Shown here: positions 55,895 to 64,000 of the stretch, piece after piece
Layout of the letters: each line of letters opens with the position of its first letter
Position numbering within the stretch: position 1 is the first letter of the stretch
Assembly: GCF_004119455.1 (NCBI RefSeq)
Contig: NZ_NRQT01000001.1
Coordinates: 186,001-250,000 of the forward strand
Source of the DNA: Chryseobacterium sp. CH25
GTDB lineage: Bacteria; Bacteroidota; Bacteroidia; Flavobacteriales; Weeksellaceae
DNA: 64,000 nt
Direction: 5' to 3'
Translations under genes and position numbers: made by a program
The notes under the pieces: model-generated
What the model was told of the DNA's origin: nothing
What the model saw: only the letters and a program-made list of their open reading frames with translations
Database searches by the model: none

Positions 55895-55955
55895 GAATAA
55901 TGATTTTTCATATTGGAGAATTTACTTAACTCTCCAATATGAAAAATCATTATTC
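55895..55955. terminator. 25-bp perfect inverted repeat at the traD-like/HNH junction
   Basis: Left arm 55895-55919 and right arm 55931-55955 are perfectly complementary over 25 bp around an 11-nt loop. It lies between convergent genes and covers the stop codon of the HNH gene (55950-55952). Likely bidirectional terminator; unusually long and perfect. Confidence 0.7.
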
Positions 55956-57005
55956 AATTGTAACTCCGAATTCTTCAGCAATATCTCTTACAAGTTTGGA
56001 ATGAATTCTTTGATGAAAGCTAAGAGGATTAAAGTAATTTCCAAATACAAGTTCCTTAACTTCTTGGGGTGACTCAAATATACTTTTATCACCTATTTTG
56101 TAAGACTTATACAGATCTTCAATTGCAGTATTACAATAAATATGAGCATTTTTTATAACATCTCCAGCTATATCTTTATGGAAATTATATCGATCATTTA
56201 ATGCAAATACATCTAAATTATTTTTTGCTTTCTTAACATCTGGATCTGATTCTTTTTTATTATCACAAAGTACCAACTCTAAATCAAATTTTTTTTGAGA
56301 AACCAAAAATTCAACGGTGTCAATATTTGTTCTGAACTGATAAATTTGATCAAAAGATTCCAGAAAGGGATGCAGGTTGTTTTTTATATTGAATTGCTTT
56401 TGTCCCTTTAAAGCTCCAGAGTTGCATAAAGAACAACTTGGAATTAGATTAAAAAAAGAAAGAGCCAAATAAGGGTGTCTGCCTTTATTATAGAAATGAT
56501 CAAATTGTGGTCGCGATTTTAATTTTTTTGTTTTTATAGTATAGGTGAAATTTGTATTGCAATATGGACAAGTATTCATATTAAGTGTTTTAGCATGATC
56601 ATATGCCATGGCTCCTTTATCCATTTTTGTAAAGGAATATGCATTTGCATCGTAATTAAATATTTCAAAGACTTTCTCTTTGAACCATTTATTTATGCCT
56701 GTCCGGTTAAGAGGCTTCTGTTTGTCAGGAGGTTTTTGCTGGTTAATTTTGTTATAGTTTTCTTCATATTCTTTCTTTGCTGTAATAACTAACGGCTTCA
56801 ACATATCAATAATATCCTCTAATTCCTTGGGTCTTCCCGTCAAAATAGTATACAAATTTGTTTCAATGACTTCCATTAGTGATTTTAATTCATCTTCAGG
56901 CCAATTAAGAAGGTTTTCTCTGATATTAAATTTTTTTTCAATAAGTTTAAAGTAATTAATTGCCATTTGGTCTAAATCTTCTGAGCTGTGCGGTATTTGA
57001 ATCAT
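55950..57005 (-). CDS. HNH endonuclease of a Septu-like defence pair
   Basis: 351 aa. A helical N-terminal region (about 1-140) precedes an HNH nuclease: C-P-Y-C-N near 147, then Q-F-D-H-F-Y-N-K-G, and L-I-P-S-C-S-L-C-N-S-G near 190. This is the two-CxxC zinc form with the central D-H. The C-terminal part is helical. The gene begins 5 nt after the ATPase stop. ATPase plus HNH in this order resembles Septu (PtuA-PtuB) and retron-associated pairs, though the protein is longer than typical PtuB. Anti-phage function inferred. Confidence 0.8.
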   Translation of the reverse strand: MIQIPHSSEDLDQMAINYFKLIEKKFNIRENLLNWPEDELKSLMEVIETNLYTILTGRPKELEDIIDMLKPLVITAKKEYEENYNKINQQKPPDKQKPLNRTGINKWFKEKVFEIFNYDANAYSFTKMDKGAMAYDHAKTLNMNTCPYCNTNFTYTIKTKKLKSRPQFDHFYNKGRHPYLALSFFNLIPSCSLCNSGALKGQKQFNIKNNLHPFLESFDQIYQFRTNIDTVEFLVSQKKFDLELVLCDNKKESDPDVKKAKNNLDVFALNDRYNFHKDIAGDVIKNAHIYCNTAIEDLYKSYKIGDKSIFESPQEVKELVFGNYFNPLSFHQRIHSKLVRDIAEEFGVTIE

Positions 57006-57010
57006 AGATG

Positions 57011-58857
57011 TTAATTTTCTTTGTTTTCAATTTTGTGTTCAACCTCTCGAATTCTTTGTTTCAGCATCTCCAATTCTTCTTGCAATCCAAAAGCACTATT
57101 CCACATTTCTTCTAATTTTTTGCGAAGGATTGGTTCTCCAATTTGTTTAATCAATGATTTAATCTCGGGATTTGGAATCTGGCCGCTTTGAACATTTTTA
57201 AGATATTCAATGATTTCAATATTAACTTTATCTTTTGCATATTCTCCAATCAAAACTCCATCCATGTAAAACGAATCAGAAAATAGTGTATGAATATTTG
57301 CAGCAAAAGTATTTTCATTACTATTTACTTTACTAAGAAATTGAGTAATACCATTTTCTGATTTTTCTACAAATAAGATATTGCTTTTAAGTAAATCAGA
57401 AGTTATAAAAGGTGTATTGGAAGTAAAAATTAATTGAATATTATAATTTTTAAATTGTTTACTCAAAAATTCTATAGTCTCTTTAAAGAATTTTCTTTGC
57501 CATTCCGGATGATATCCCATGTCACCTTCATCTATTAAAACACAGAGATTATTTTTTAGTTCTACTTTGTCGTGTATTAATGAATAAAAGCGTGCCATGA
57601 ATGATAAATATGACTGCTCACCCGCACTTAGTGACCTCCAACTAAATTGTAAAAATGATGTCATACCTTTGATTTGGGCATAAAGTTGTTGAAATGACCT
57701 GAAATTATCTCCAGCAGGTTTATCCATAGAAATTTGCGCTACGAACTCATCTGTGACATACATTTCTTTATTGTCAATCATATTTGAAACAATATTAATG
57801 AAACGTGATACCAAATGAGATAAATCATCTAATCTTGGTATTTCGACATATTTTCCATAGCTTTCACTCCAATATTTTGCGTTTTCCATAGAGAGAAAAA
57901 ATCTTTTTATATAATCATCACTACTTTCAGATGAGTGAACATCAAGCTGATGATAATAAGGATTATTAATACTATATTTTCTCTCAGTTATCAAAAAGTT
58001 TGTAAGAATTGCATCTAAAAGATTACTGATAAAAAGATCTTTAGTATCAGAATGATCTGGCTTTCGCTCTTCAAGCTTCTTAAAAAGATCATTTACATCA
58101 CCATACTTGCTATCGGTCAAAATCTGCTTTTCTGAATTATCGATTGTTACTGAAAGAAATGGGGGTTTATTAAACGGTAAATCTTCTTTATCTTCTGCTA
58201 TATGTGTATGCGTTAGAAAAGATACTGCTTGCGATACTTCTTGTAAGTGTAGAAAATCAAGATCACTTGATTTCATTAAAAAAATCGATTCTTTTCCAGA
58301 GTATCAGCATCTTCCAAAAGCCTTGTTCTTTCCTTCTTCAGAATTGCTGATGTTGAAATATCATATAATCCTTCTATATTTCCATGATCTTGTCCATATT
58401 CCAACATATAGTTATAGTAAATATATGTGCAATTATCTAAATGAGAATCAAATTTAAAGTTGCTATATTCCTTTAATTCAAATACCACATCTGTAGCATT
58501 TTCTATTGATAATTTCATCCAAGCAGGATAAGTAACACAAAAATTTTCACTATTTTCAGAATCAGTCGTTGAATAAACAAAGACATCATTCTTTATATTA
58601 TTAAATCCTCCCGGCAGATGACTTTTAATATATCTAAGTACACTTGATTTTCCAGTGCCATTTTTACCGATAATAGCATTAACATTTTTTATATTCTCTT
58701 CTTTGATAAAAGTTGGAATATAATCCGGATTGTCATAAATCTTCAGTAAATAGTCATCATTTACTCTTTCGAATTCAAAAATAAACTTGGATGACAGATT
58801 AATTCCTGTTCGCTTCAGGTTATAAAAATTTTTGATCCAAATGTAATGTATCTCCAT
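57011..58857 (-). pseudogene. AAA/ABC-type ATPase of a Septu-like defence pair, frameshifted in a homopolymer
   Basis: The N-terminal frame (58276-58857) begins M-E-I-H-Y-I-W-I-K-N-F and has Walker A A-I-I-G-K-N-G-T-G-K-S-S near 60-70. It breaks in an A7 run (58278-58284, plus strand). One more base gives R-F-F-L-M-K-S-S-D-L-D and joins the 421-residue second frame, with the ABC-like signature L-S-A-G-E-Q-S-Y, Walker B C-V-L-I-D-E-G-D and I-F-T-S-N-T-P-F. A coiled coil ends the protein. Restored about 615 aa. OLD/PtuA-like ATPase paired with the HNH gene. Confidence 0.8.
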
Positions 58858-59061
58858 TTTGATATGATATTCTAGTGGTTATTAATTTTTAAAGTTTCAA
58901 TTTAAAAAATTAAAACTTCACACAAAAATTTTTGATATACTAAGCCAGTAAGTGCCTATTTATTCCGCCAAGTACTTAATCTAGATTTGAATATCACAAC
59001 AATACACCTTTGTCTCAAGATCCATAAAGCATGGGTTTAAAATCATTAAAATCTATTCACT

Positions 59062-59367
59062 ATGAAAAGACAAAGAAAAAAAATCGTATTAACAGCATTG
59101 CTTCTTTTAATCGGGTTGACTACGAATGCCCAAGGAAATGGTTCCGCCGGAATCACTGAAGCTACGCAGATGGTCACCTCGTATTTTGATCCTGCTACTA
59201 AGCTAATTTACGCCATCGGAGCTGTTGTAGGTCTTATTGGAGGGGTCAAGGTGTACAACAAGTTCAGCAGTGGTGATCCTGATACCAGTAAAACTGCTGC
59301 CAGCTGGTTTGGAGCGTGTATCTTCTTAATTGTTGCCGCAACAATCCTGCGTTCATTCTTCCTTTAA
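59062..59367 (+). CDS. traE: TraE-like protein (DUF4134)
   Basis: 101 aa. Signal-like N-terminus (L-T-A-L-L-L-L-I-G-L-T-T-N-A-Q), then G-S-A-G-I-T-E-A-T and two membrane helices around G-D-P-D-T-S-K. This is the DUF4134 pattern. Inner-membrane component of the mating channel (VirB2/3-like role suspected). The first tra gene after the cargo; 10 nt before traF. Confidence 0.9.
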   Translation: MKRQRKKIVLTALLLLIGLTTNAQGNGSAGITEATQMVTSYFDPATKLIYAIGAVVGLIGGVKVYNKFSSGDPDTSKTAASWFGACIFLIVAATILRSFFL

Positions 59368-59377
59368 AACATCGGTT

Positions 59378-59710
59378 ATGGTTAGCTATCATATCAACAA
59401 AGGAATCGGAAGAACGGTAGAGTTCAAAGGATTGAAAGCACAGTATCTGTTCATATTTGCAGGCGGATTATTGGGAATACTCATATTCATAATGATCATG
59501 TACATGGCAGGAGTCAATACCTATTTCTGTTTATTTTGTGGTGGGTCAGGTTCGGGTCTTCTGATCTGGCAGACCTTCTCATTGAACAATAAATACGGCG
59601 AGCATGGTCTGATGAAACTAGGTGCCAGAAAGAAGCATCCTAAATATATCATCAGCAGAAAGTCAATCTATAGGTATCTAAAATCGAACGTCAAAAATGC
59701 TGTATCATGA
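59378..59710 (+). CDS. traF: TraF-like protein (DUF4133)
   Basis: 110 aa from the ATG at 59378 (MVSYHINKGIGRTVEFKGL), which matches DUF4133 starts; a longer upstream frame overlaps traE and is unlikely. Two membrane helices, then a basic tail. VirB3-like inner-membrane part of the type IV secretion apparatus. Its stop overlaps the traG start (ATGA), so the two are coupled. Confidence 0.88.
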   Translation: MVSYHINKGIGRTVEFKGLKAQYLFIFAGGLLGILIFIMIMYMAGVNTYFCLFCGGSGSGLLIWQTFSLNNKYGEHGLMKLGARKKHPKYIISRKSIYRYLKSNVKNAVS

Positions 59711-62217
59711 GAAATCAATCAAAAGCAGCAACATTGGAAAGCAAGTTTCCACTGATTGGCGTTGAAGAGAACTGTATTCTTTCAAAAGATGCAGATGTTA
59801 CTGTTTGTTTTAAGGTAAGGCTTCCCGAACTGTTTACCGTTGCATCTGCAGAATATGATGCCATTCATTCGGCATGGTTCAAAGCAATTAAAACGCTACC
59901 GGATTACAGCATCGTTCACAAACAGGATTGGTTTATCAAGGAAAATTACAGTCCGGATTTATTGAAAGAAGACCAAAGTTTTCTGTCCAGGTCTTTTGAA
60001 AGGCACTTTAACGAAAGACCTTTCCTTAATCACTACTGCTATCTGTTTCTGACCAAAACTACGAAGGAAAAGATGAGGATGCAGAGTAATTTCTCATCGC
60101 TCTGTAAAGGAGTTTTGATTCCCAAAGAGATCAGGGATAAAGAATTGATTGGCAGATTCATGGAAGCCGTTGATCAATTTGAAAGGATTATGAACGACAG
60201 TGGATATGTCTTTTTAGAGAAAATGACTTCTGACGAGATTACAGGGACAGCAGAACTGTCGGGATTATTAGAACAGTATCTTACTTTGTCCAGAGAAATC
60301 AATCCATCACTTCAGGATCTAAACCTAGGAGCAGAGGAAATGCGTATCGGCAACAACCGTATCAGCATGCATACCCTGTCAGATACGGATGATCTTCCGG
60401 GCACAGTTTCTTCACACAGCAGATACGAAAAGTTAAGTACTGACAGAAGTGACTGCCTGCTTTCATTTGCATCTCCGGTTGGACTGCTGTTAAGCTGTAA
60501 TCACATCTACAATCAATATCTGTTTATTGACAATAGTGATGACAACCTTACTAAGTTTGAAAAATCAGCCAGGAATATGCATTCGTTAGCAAGATACAGC
60601 AGAGCCAATCAAATCAATAAAGAGTGGATTGAGAAATATCTCAATGAAGCACATTCTTTCGGACTGCAGTCGATTCGTGCCCATTTCAATGTGATGTGTT
60701 GGTCTGACAATCCTGCTGAACTTAAACAATTAAAAAATGATACCGGAAGTGCCCTGGCATTGATGGAATGCAGACCACGTCATAACACAACGGATACAGC
60801 AACGTTATATTGGGCAGGAATTCCCGGGAATGCAGGAGATTTTCCAAGTGAAGAAAGCTTCTATACGTTTATAGAACCGGCATTATGTTTTTTCACTGAA
60901 GAAACCAATTACCAGAACTCACCATCTCCCTTTGGAATAAAGATGGCAGACCGATTGACCGGAAAACCTATCCATTTGGATATTTCCGATCTTCCGATGA
61001 AGCAAGGGATTATTACCAACCGGAATAAGTTTATCCTCGGTCCATCAGGAAGCGGCAAATCTTTTTTCACTAATCATATGGTGAGGCAGTATTACGAACA
61101 GGGAGCTCATGTTTTACTGGTTGATACCGGAAATTCCTATCAGGGATTATGTGAACTGATTAAAGGCAATACTAAAGGTCAGGACGGGGTCTATTTCACG
61201 TACACTGAAGATAACCCGATTGCATTCAATCCTTTCTACACCGATGACGGCATCTTTGATATAGAAAAAAGAGAGAGCATTAAAACACTCATCCTCACAC
61301 TTTGGAAAAGAGATGATGAACCCCCGGCCCGCTCCGAGGAAGTTGCTTTATCGAATGCAGTCAGTGGGTATATTGAGAAGATCAAGAATAATAATCAAAA
61401 TCCCTCTTTCAATGGCTTTTACGAGTATGTAGAAAAAGATTACCAAAAAGTATTGGAACAGAAAAAAGTCAGGGAAAAAGATTTTGACATTGCCAATTTT
61501 CTCAATGTATTGGAACCTTACTATAAAGGTGGTGAATATGATTACCTGCTCAATTCTGATCGGCAGCTTGATCTTTTATCCAAGCGATTTATTGTTTTCG
61601 AGATTGACGCAATCAAGGATCATAAAATCCTTTTCCCCATTGTAACCATTATCATCATGGAAGTTTTCATTAACAAAATGCGAAGACTGAAAGGAATCAG
61701 AAAGCTTATTCTGATCGAAGAAGCCTGGAAGGCGATTGCTAAAGAAGGAATGGCTGAATACATCAAATATCTCTTCAAGACGGTAAGAAAATTCTTTGGG
61801 GAAGCGATTGTGGTTACTCAGGAAGTGGATGACATCATTCAGTCACCTATTGTTAAAGAGAGTATTATCAATAATTCGGATTGTAAGATTCTTTTGGATC
61901 AGAGAAAGTACATGAACAAGTTCGATGATATCCAGGCCATGTTAGGTATAACCGATAAAGAAAAGGCCCAGGTACTGTCCATCAACATGAACAATGATCC
62001 TGAGAGACTGTACAAAGAAGTCTGGATTGGACTTGGCGGAACGCACTCGGCAGTATATGCTACAGAAGTTTCAACTCAGGAATATCTCGCTTACACAACT
62101 GAAGAAACTGAAAAAATTGAAGTCATGAATCTGGCTTCAGAACTTGACGGCAATGTTGAACATGCCATTAAGAGGATATCTCTTAGGAGAATCAAACCGA
62201 ACAATAAAGAAGATTAG
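59707..62217 (+). CDS. traG: TraG conjugation ATPase (VirB4-like)
   Basis: 836 aa. The N-terminal half is the VirB4-type region. The C-terminal ATPase has Walker A G-P-S-G-S-G-K-S-F near residue 445 and a Walker B-like L-I-L-I-E-E-A-W-K. It powers assembly of the mating channel and substrate export. ATGA overlap with traF. Confidence 0.93.
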   Translation: MRNQSKAATLESKFPLIGVEENCILSKDADVTVCFKVRLPELFTVASAEYDAIHSAWFKAIKTLPDYSIVHKQDWFIKENYSPDLLKEDQSFLSRSFERHFNERPFLNHYCYLFLTKTTKEKMRMQSNFSSLCKGVLIPKEIRDKELIGRFMEAVDQFERIMNDSGYVFLEKMTSDEITGTAELSGLLEQYLTLSREINPSLQDLNLGAEEMRIGNNRISMHTLSDTDDLPGTVSSHSRYEKLSTDRSDCLLSFASPVGLLLSCNHIYNQYLFIDNSDDNLTKFEKSARNMHSLARYSRANQINKEWIEKYLNEAHSFGLQSIRAHFNVMCWSDNPAELKQLKNDTGSALALMECRPRHNTTDTATLYWAGIPGNAGDFPSEESFYTFIEPALCFFTEETNYQNSPSPFGIKMADRLTGKPIHLDISDLPMKQGIITNRNKFILGPSGSGKSFFTNHMVRQYYEQGAHVLLVDTGNSYQGLCELIKGNTKGQDGVYFTYTEDNPIAFNPFYTDDGIFDIEKRESIKTLILTLWKRDDEPPARSEEVALSNAVSGYIEKIKNNNQNPSFNGFYEYVEKDYQKVLEQKKVREKDFDIANFLNVLEPYYKGGEYDYLLNSDRQLDLLSKRFIVFEIDAIKDHKILFPIVTIIIMEVFINKMRRLKGIRKLILIEEAWKAIAKEGMAEYIKYLFKTVRKFFGEAIVVTQEVDDIIQSPIVKESIINNSDCKILLDQRKYMNKFDDIQAMLGITDKEKAQVLSINMNNDPERLYKEVWIGLGGTHSAVYATEVSTQEYLAYTTEETEKIEVMNLASELDGNVEHAIKRISLRRIKPNNKED

Positions 62218-62238
62218 ATCAATTAAAATTTTACAACA

Positions 62239-62871
62239 ATGAAAAATTCAACCATTATAACAGTTATGGTTATCGTACTGGCTCTAACATCTCTTGCAAA
62301 AGCACAATTTGTGGTAACAGACCCCGCAAATCTGGCATCGGGTATTCTTAATTCTGCCAATGAGATTGTGCAAACCTCAAATACGGTTTCCAATGTGGTA
62401 AAGAACTTCAATGAAGTGAAGAAGGTTTATGAACAGGGAAAAGAATATTATGACAAGCTCAAAGCAGTAAACAATCTCGTTAAAGATGCCCGAAAAGTTC
62501 AGCAGACGGTGTTATTGGTAGGTGATGTTTCGGAAATGTATGTCAACAATTTCGGAAAAATGCTGAACGATCCGAATTTCAATACACAGGAACTGACTGC
62601 TATTGCCAATGGCTATTCCACTTTACTTAATGAAAGCACAGAACTGCTTAAAGAATTAAAGCAGATTGTGACCTCAACCAACCTATCATTGAATGATAAA
62701 GAAAGAATGGATGTTATTGATCGGGTATATAAAGAGGTGAAAGACTATCATAATCTGGTAAGGTATTATACTAACAAAAACATCTCGGTCAGTTACCTGC
62801 GTGCTAAAAAACAGAATAATACCCAAAGGGTATTAAATCTTTATGGAACCGTGAATCAAAAATACTGGTAA
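62239..62871 (+). CDS. traI: TraI-like protein (DUF4141)
   Basis: 210 aa. Signal peptide (V-I-V-L-A-L-T-S-L-A-K-A-Q-F-V-V-T-D-P), then helical/coiled-coil segments (V-K-N-F-N-E-V-K-K-V-Y-E-Q-G). The DUF4141 pattern, a periplasmic VirB5-like component. Follows traG by 21 nt. Confidence 0.88.
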   Translation: MKNSTIITVMVIVLALTSLAKAQFVVTDPANLASGILNSANEIVQTSNTVSNVVKNFNEVKKVYEQGKEYYDKLKAVNNLVKDARKVQQTVLLVGDVSEMYVNNFGKMLNDPNFNTQELTAIANGYSTLLNESTELLKELKQIVTSTNLSLNDKERMDVIDRVYKEVKDYHNLVRYYTNKNISVSYLRAKKQNNTQRVLNLYGTVNQKYW

Positions 62872-62872
62872 G

Positions 62873-63865
62873 ATGGAACCTACTAATTTACATGAAGTAC
62901 TTCGTTCAGTATATGACGAAATGATACCGATGTGTGCGGATATGGCGGCAGTTGCTAAAGGTGTGGCAGGACTGGGAGCGCTCTTTTATGTATCCCTAAA
63001 AGTTTGGCAGGCTCTAAGCCGTGCTGAGCCGATTGATATGTTTCCTATGCTCAGACCGTTTGCCATCGGTATATGTATTATGTTTTTTTCGACGCTTGTT
63101 CTTGGCAGTATCAATGGGGTTTTAAGCCCTGTTGTTCAGGGAAGTCATTCGATGTTGGAAAACGAGGTGCTGGATCTCAATGAGCTACAGCAGAAAAAAG
63201 ACCTGCTGGAAAGAGAGGCTATGCTTCGCAACCCTGAAATGGCTTACCTTATTTCAGATGAAGAGTTTGATAAAAAGCTGGAAGAATTAGGTTGGTCCCC
63301 ATCAGATCTGGTTACTATGTCAGGAATGTATATAGAGCGAGAAATGTATGCCATTAAAAAAGATATCAGGGACGGATTCAGGGAATTTTTAGAAATACTC
63401 TTTCAGGCTGCAGCTTTGGTCATCGATACAATCCGAACCTTCTTTCTCATTGTATTGTCTATTCTCGGACCTATTGCATTTGCCATATCTGTATGGGATG
63501 GCTTTCAGTCTGCCCTAACGCAATGGCTGACCCGATATATAAGTGTGTATTTATGGCTCCCTGTTACAGATATGTTCAGTGCTATCCTTGCAAAGATACA
63601 GTCATTAATTATTGAAAAAGATATTGAAATGCTCGCTGATCCCAACTTTATCCCAGATACTTCCAATACCGTTTATATCATCTATATGATCATCGGAATT
63701 ATCGGATACTTTACTGTTCCAACCGTTACCGGATGGATCATACAGGCTGGCGGTGCAGGAAACTTTATGCGTAATGTTACACAGATGGCTCAAAAATCAG
63801 GAAATGTTGCTGGGGCTGCTGCTGGTGCAGCAGCAGGTAATATATCAGGACAGCTGCTTAAATAA
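62873..63865 (+). CDS. traJ: TraJ conjugal transfer membrane protein
   Basis: 330 aa with about five or six membrane helices (for example G-I-C-I-M-F-F-S-T-L-V-L-G and V-Y-I-I-Y-M-I-I-G-I-I-G-Y-F). The C-terminus is Ala/Gly-rich. VirB6-like polytopic channel component. Starts 1 nt after the traI stop. Confidence 0.88.
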   Translation: MEPTNLHEVLRSVYDEMIPMCADMAAVAKGVAGLGALFYVSLKVWQALSRAEPIDMFPMLRPFAIGICIMFFSTLVLGSINGVLSPVVQGSHSMLENEVLDLNELQQKKDLLEREAMLRNPEMAYLISDEEFDKKLEELGWSPSDLVTMSGMYIEREMYAIKKDIRDGFREFLEILFQAAALVIDTIRTFFLIVLSILGPIAFAISVWDGFQSALTQWLTRYISVYLWLPVTDMFSAILAKIQSLIIEKDIEMLADPNFIPDTSNTVYIIYMIIGIIGYFTVPTVTGWIIQAGGAGNFMRNVTQMAQKSGNVAGAAAGAAAGNISGQLLK

Positions 63866-63881
63866 TCAAAAAAAACAAAAA

Positions 63882-64000
63882 ATGGAATTTAAAATCTTAA
63901 GAAATATAGAAAACAGCTTTAAGCAGATCAGGCTCTTTACATTTATTTTTTCCCTTTTGTGCTTTGGAGTTGTCGGAATTGTCGTTTACAGATCCTACAG
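63882..64000 (+). CDS. traK: TraK, N-terminal part (runs off the window)
   Basis: First 39 codons: M-E-F-K-I-L-R-N-I-E-N-S-F-K-Q-I-R-L-F, then a membrane helix, the standard TraK (VirB8-like) start. The gene continues past 64000. It begins 16 nt after traJ. Confidence 0.85.
   Translation, partial: MEFKILRNIENSFKQIRLFTFIFSLLCFGVVGIVVYRSY

Larger units (their letters stand above)
44985..64000. mobile_element. integrative conjugative element, left part (partial)
   Basis: A contiguous set of topB, coupling protein, mobA/mobB, oriT candidate, parA and traE-K shows a Bacteroidetes-type conjugative element. It continues beyond the right edge. The left boundary is set at the first element gene and may lie up to 400 nt further left. 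Cargo: the DUF1016 nuclease and the ATPase/HNH pair. Integrase not in view. Confidence 0.8.

Noticed and set aside
58881..58912. AT-only inverted repeat before the Septu-like ATPase gene
   Set aside because: Made only of A/T tracts with an indel between arms; expected by chance in such sequence.

Overview
The window looks like a Bacteroidota genome of the Chryseobacterium/Flavobacteriia type. It is AT-rich. It has promoters of the TAnnTTTG (-7) class, type IX secretion (T9SS) C-terminal sorting domains, DUF6443/RHS proteins, a Ku-LigD repair pair and a Bacteroidetes-type tra locus (DUF4134/DUF4133/DUF4141 families). I assign no species. Almost all genes from 579 to 44574 lie on the minus strand; the conjugation genes at the right are mixed, with the main tra operon on plus.

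Layout. (1) 1-8650 is accessory: a Crp/Fnr regulator, a membrane-anchored XseA-like protein, a T9SS LamG protein, and small genes resembling an orphan immunity cluster, including a paralogous pair at 7003-7254 and 8195-8452. (2) 8724-11387 holds an AraC regulator, a secreted alpha/beta hydrolase and a sugar O-acetyltransferase. (3) 11679-28888 is a stress and DNA-end-repair island: DUF4142 lipoprotein, small membrane protein, NDH-2, LigD, Ku, DUF6766 protein, FAD/Rieske oxidoreductase, two SDRs, CinA-like protein, large catalase, DUF892 ferritin-like protein, KGG-type protein and three tandem Crp/Fnr paralogues. Four copies of the palindrome TATGAY-N4-RTCATA lie 21-22 nt upstream of TAnnTTTG boxes here and suggest a self-regulated Crp/Fnr stress regulon. 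(4) 29866-35574 is a mutagenic repair cassette (dinB, dnaE, alkB) divergent from an XRE/S24 LexA-like regulator. GATAC-N5-GTATC operators lie between them, and a third copy lies before the FAD/Rieske gene. (5) 36029-44574 is an RHS-type polymorphic toxin operon ending in a toxin-immunity pair. (6) 44985-64000 is the left part of an integrative conjugative element (ICE): DUF3945 protein, TopB, coupling protein, relaxase pair, candidate oriT, ParA and TraB/TraD/E/F/G/I/J/K-like genes. Its cargo is a DUF1016/PDDEXK nuclease and a Septu-like ATPase + HNH pair inserted between the traD-like gene and traE. No integrase or attachment site is visible.

Ten genes carry apparent frameshifts. Nearly all are explained by one or two bases missing from a homopolymer, which points to uncorrected base-calling errors more than to true gene decay. 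They are typed as pseudogenes here, with the restored reading described. I saw no tRNA, rRNA, CRISPR array or insertion sequence.
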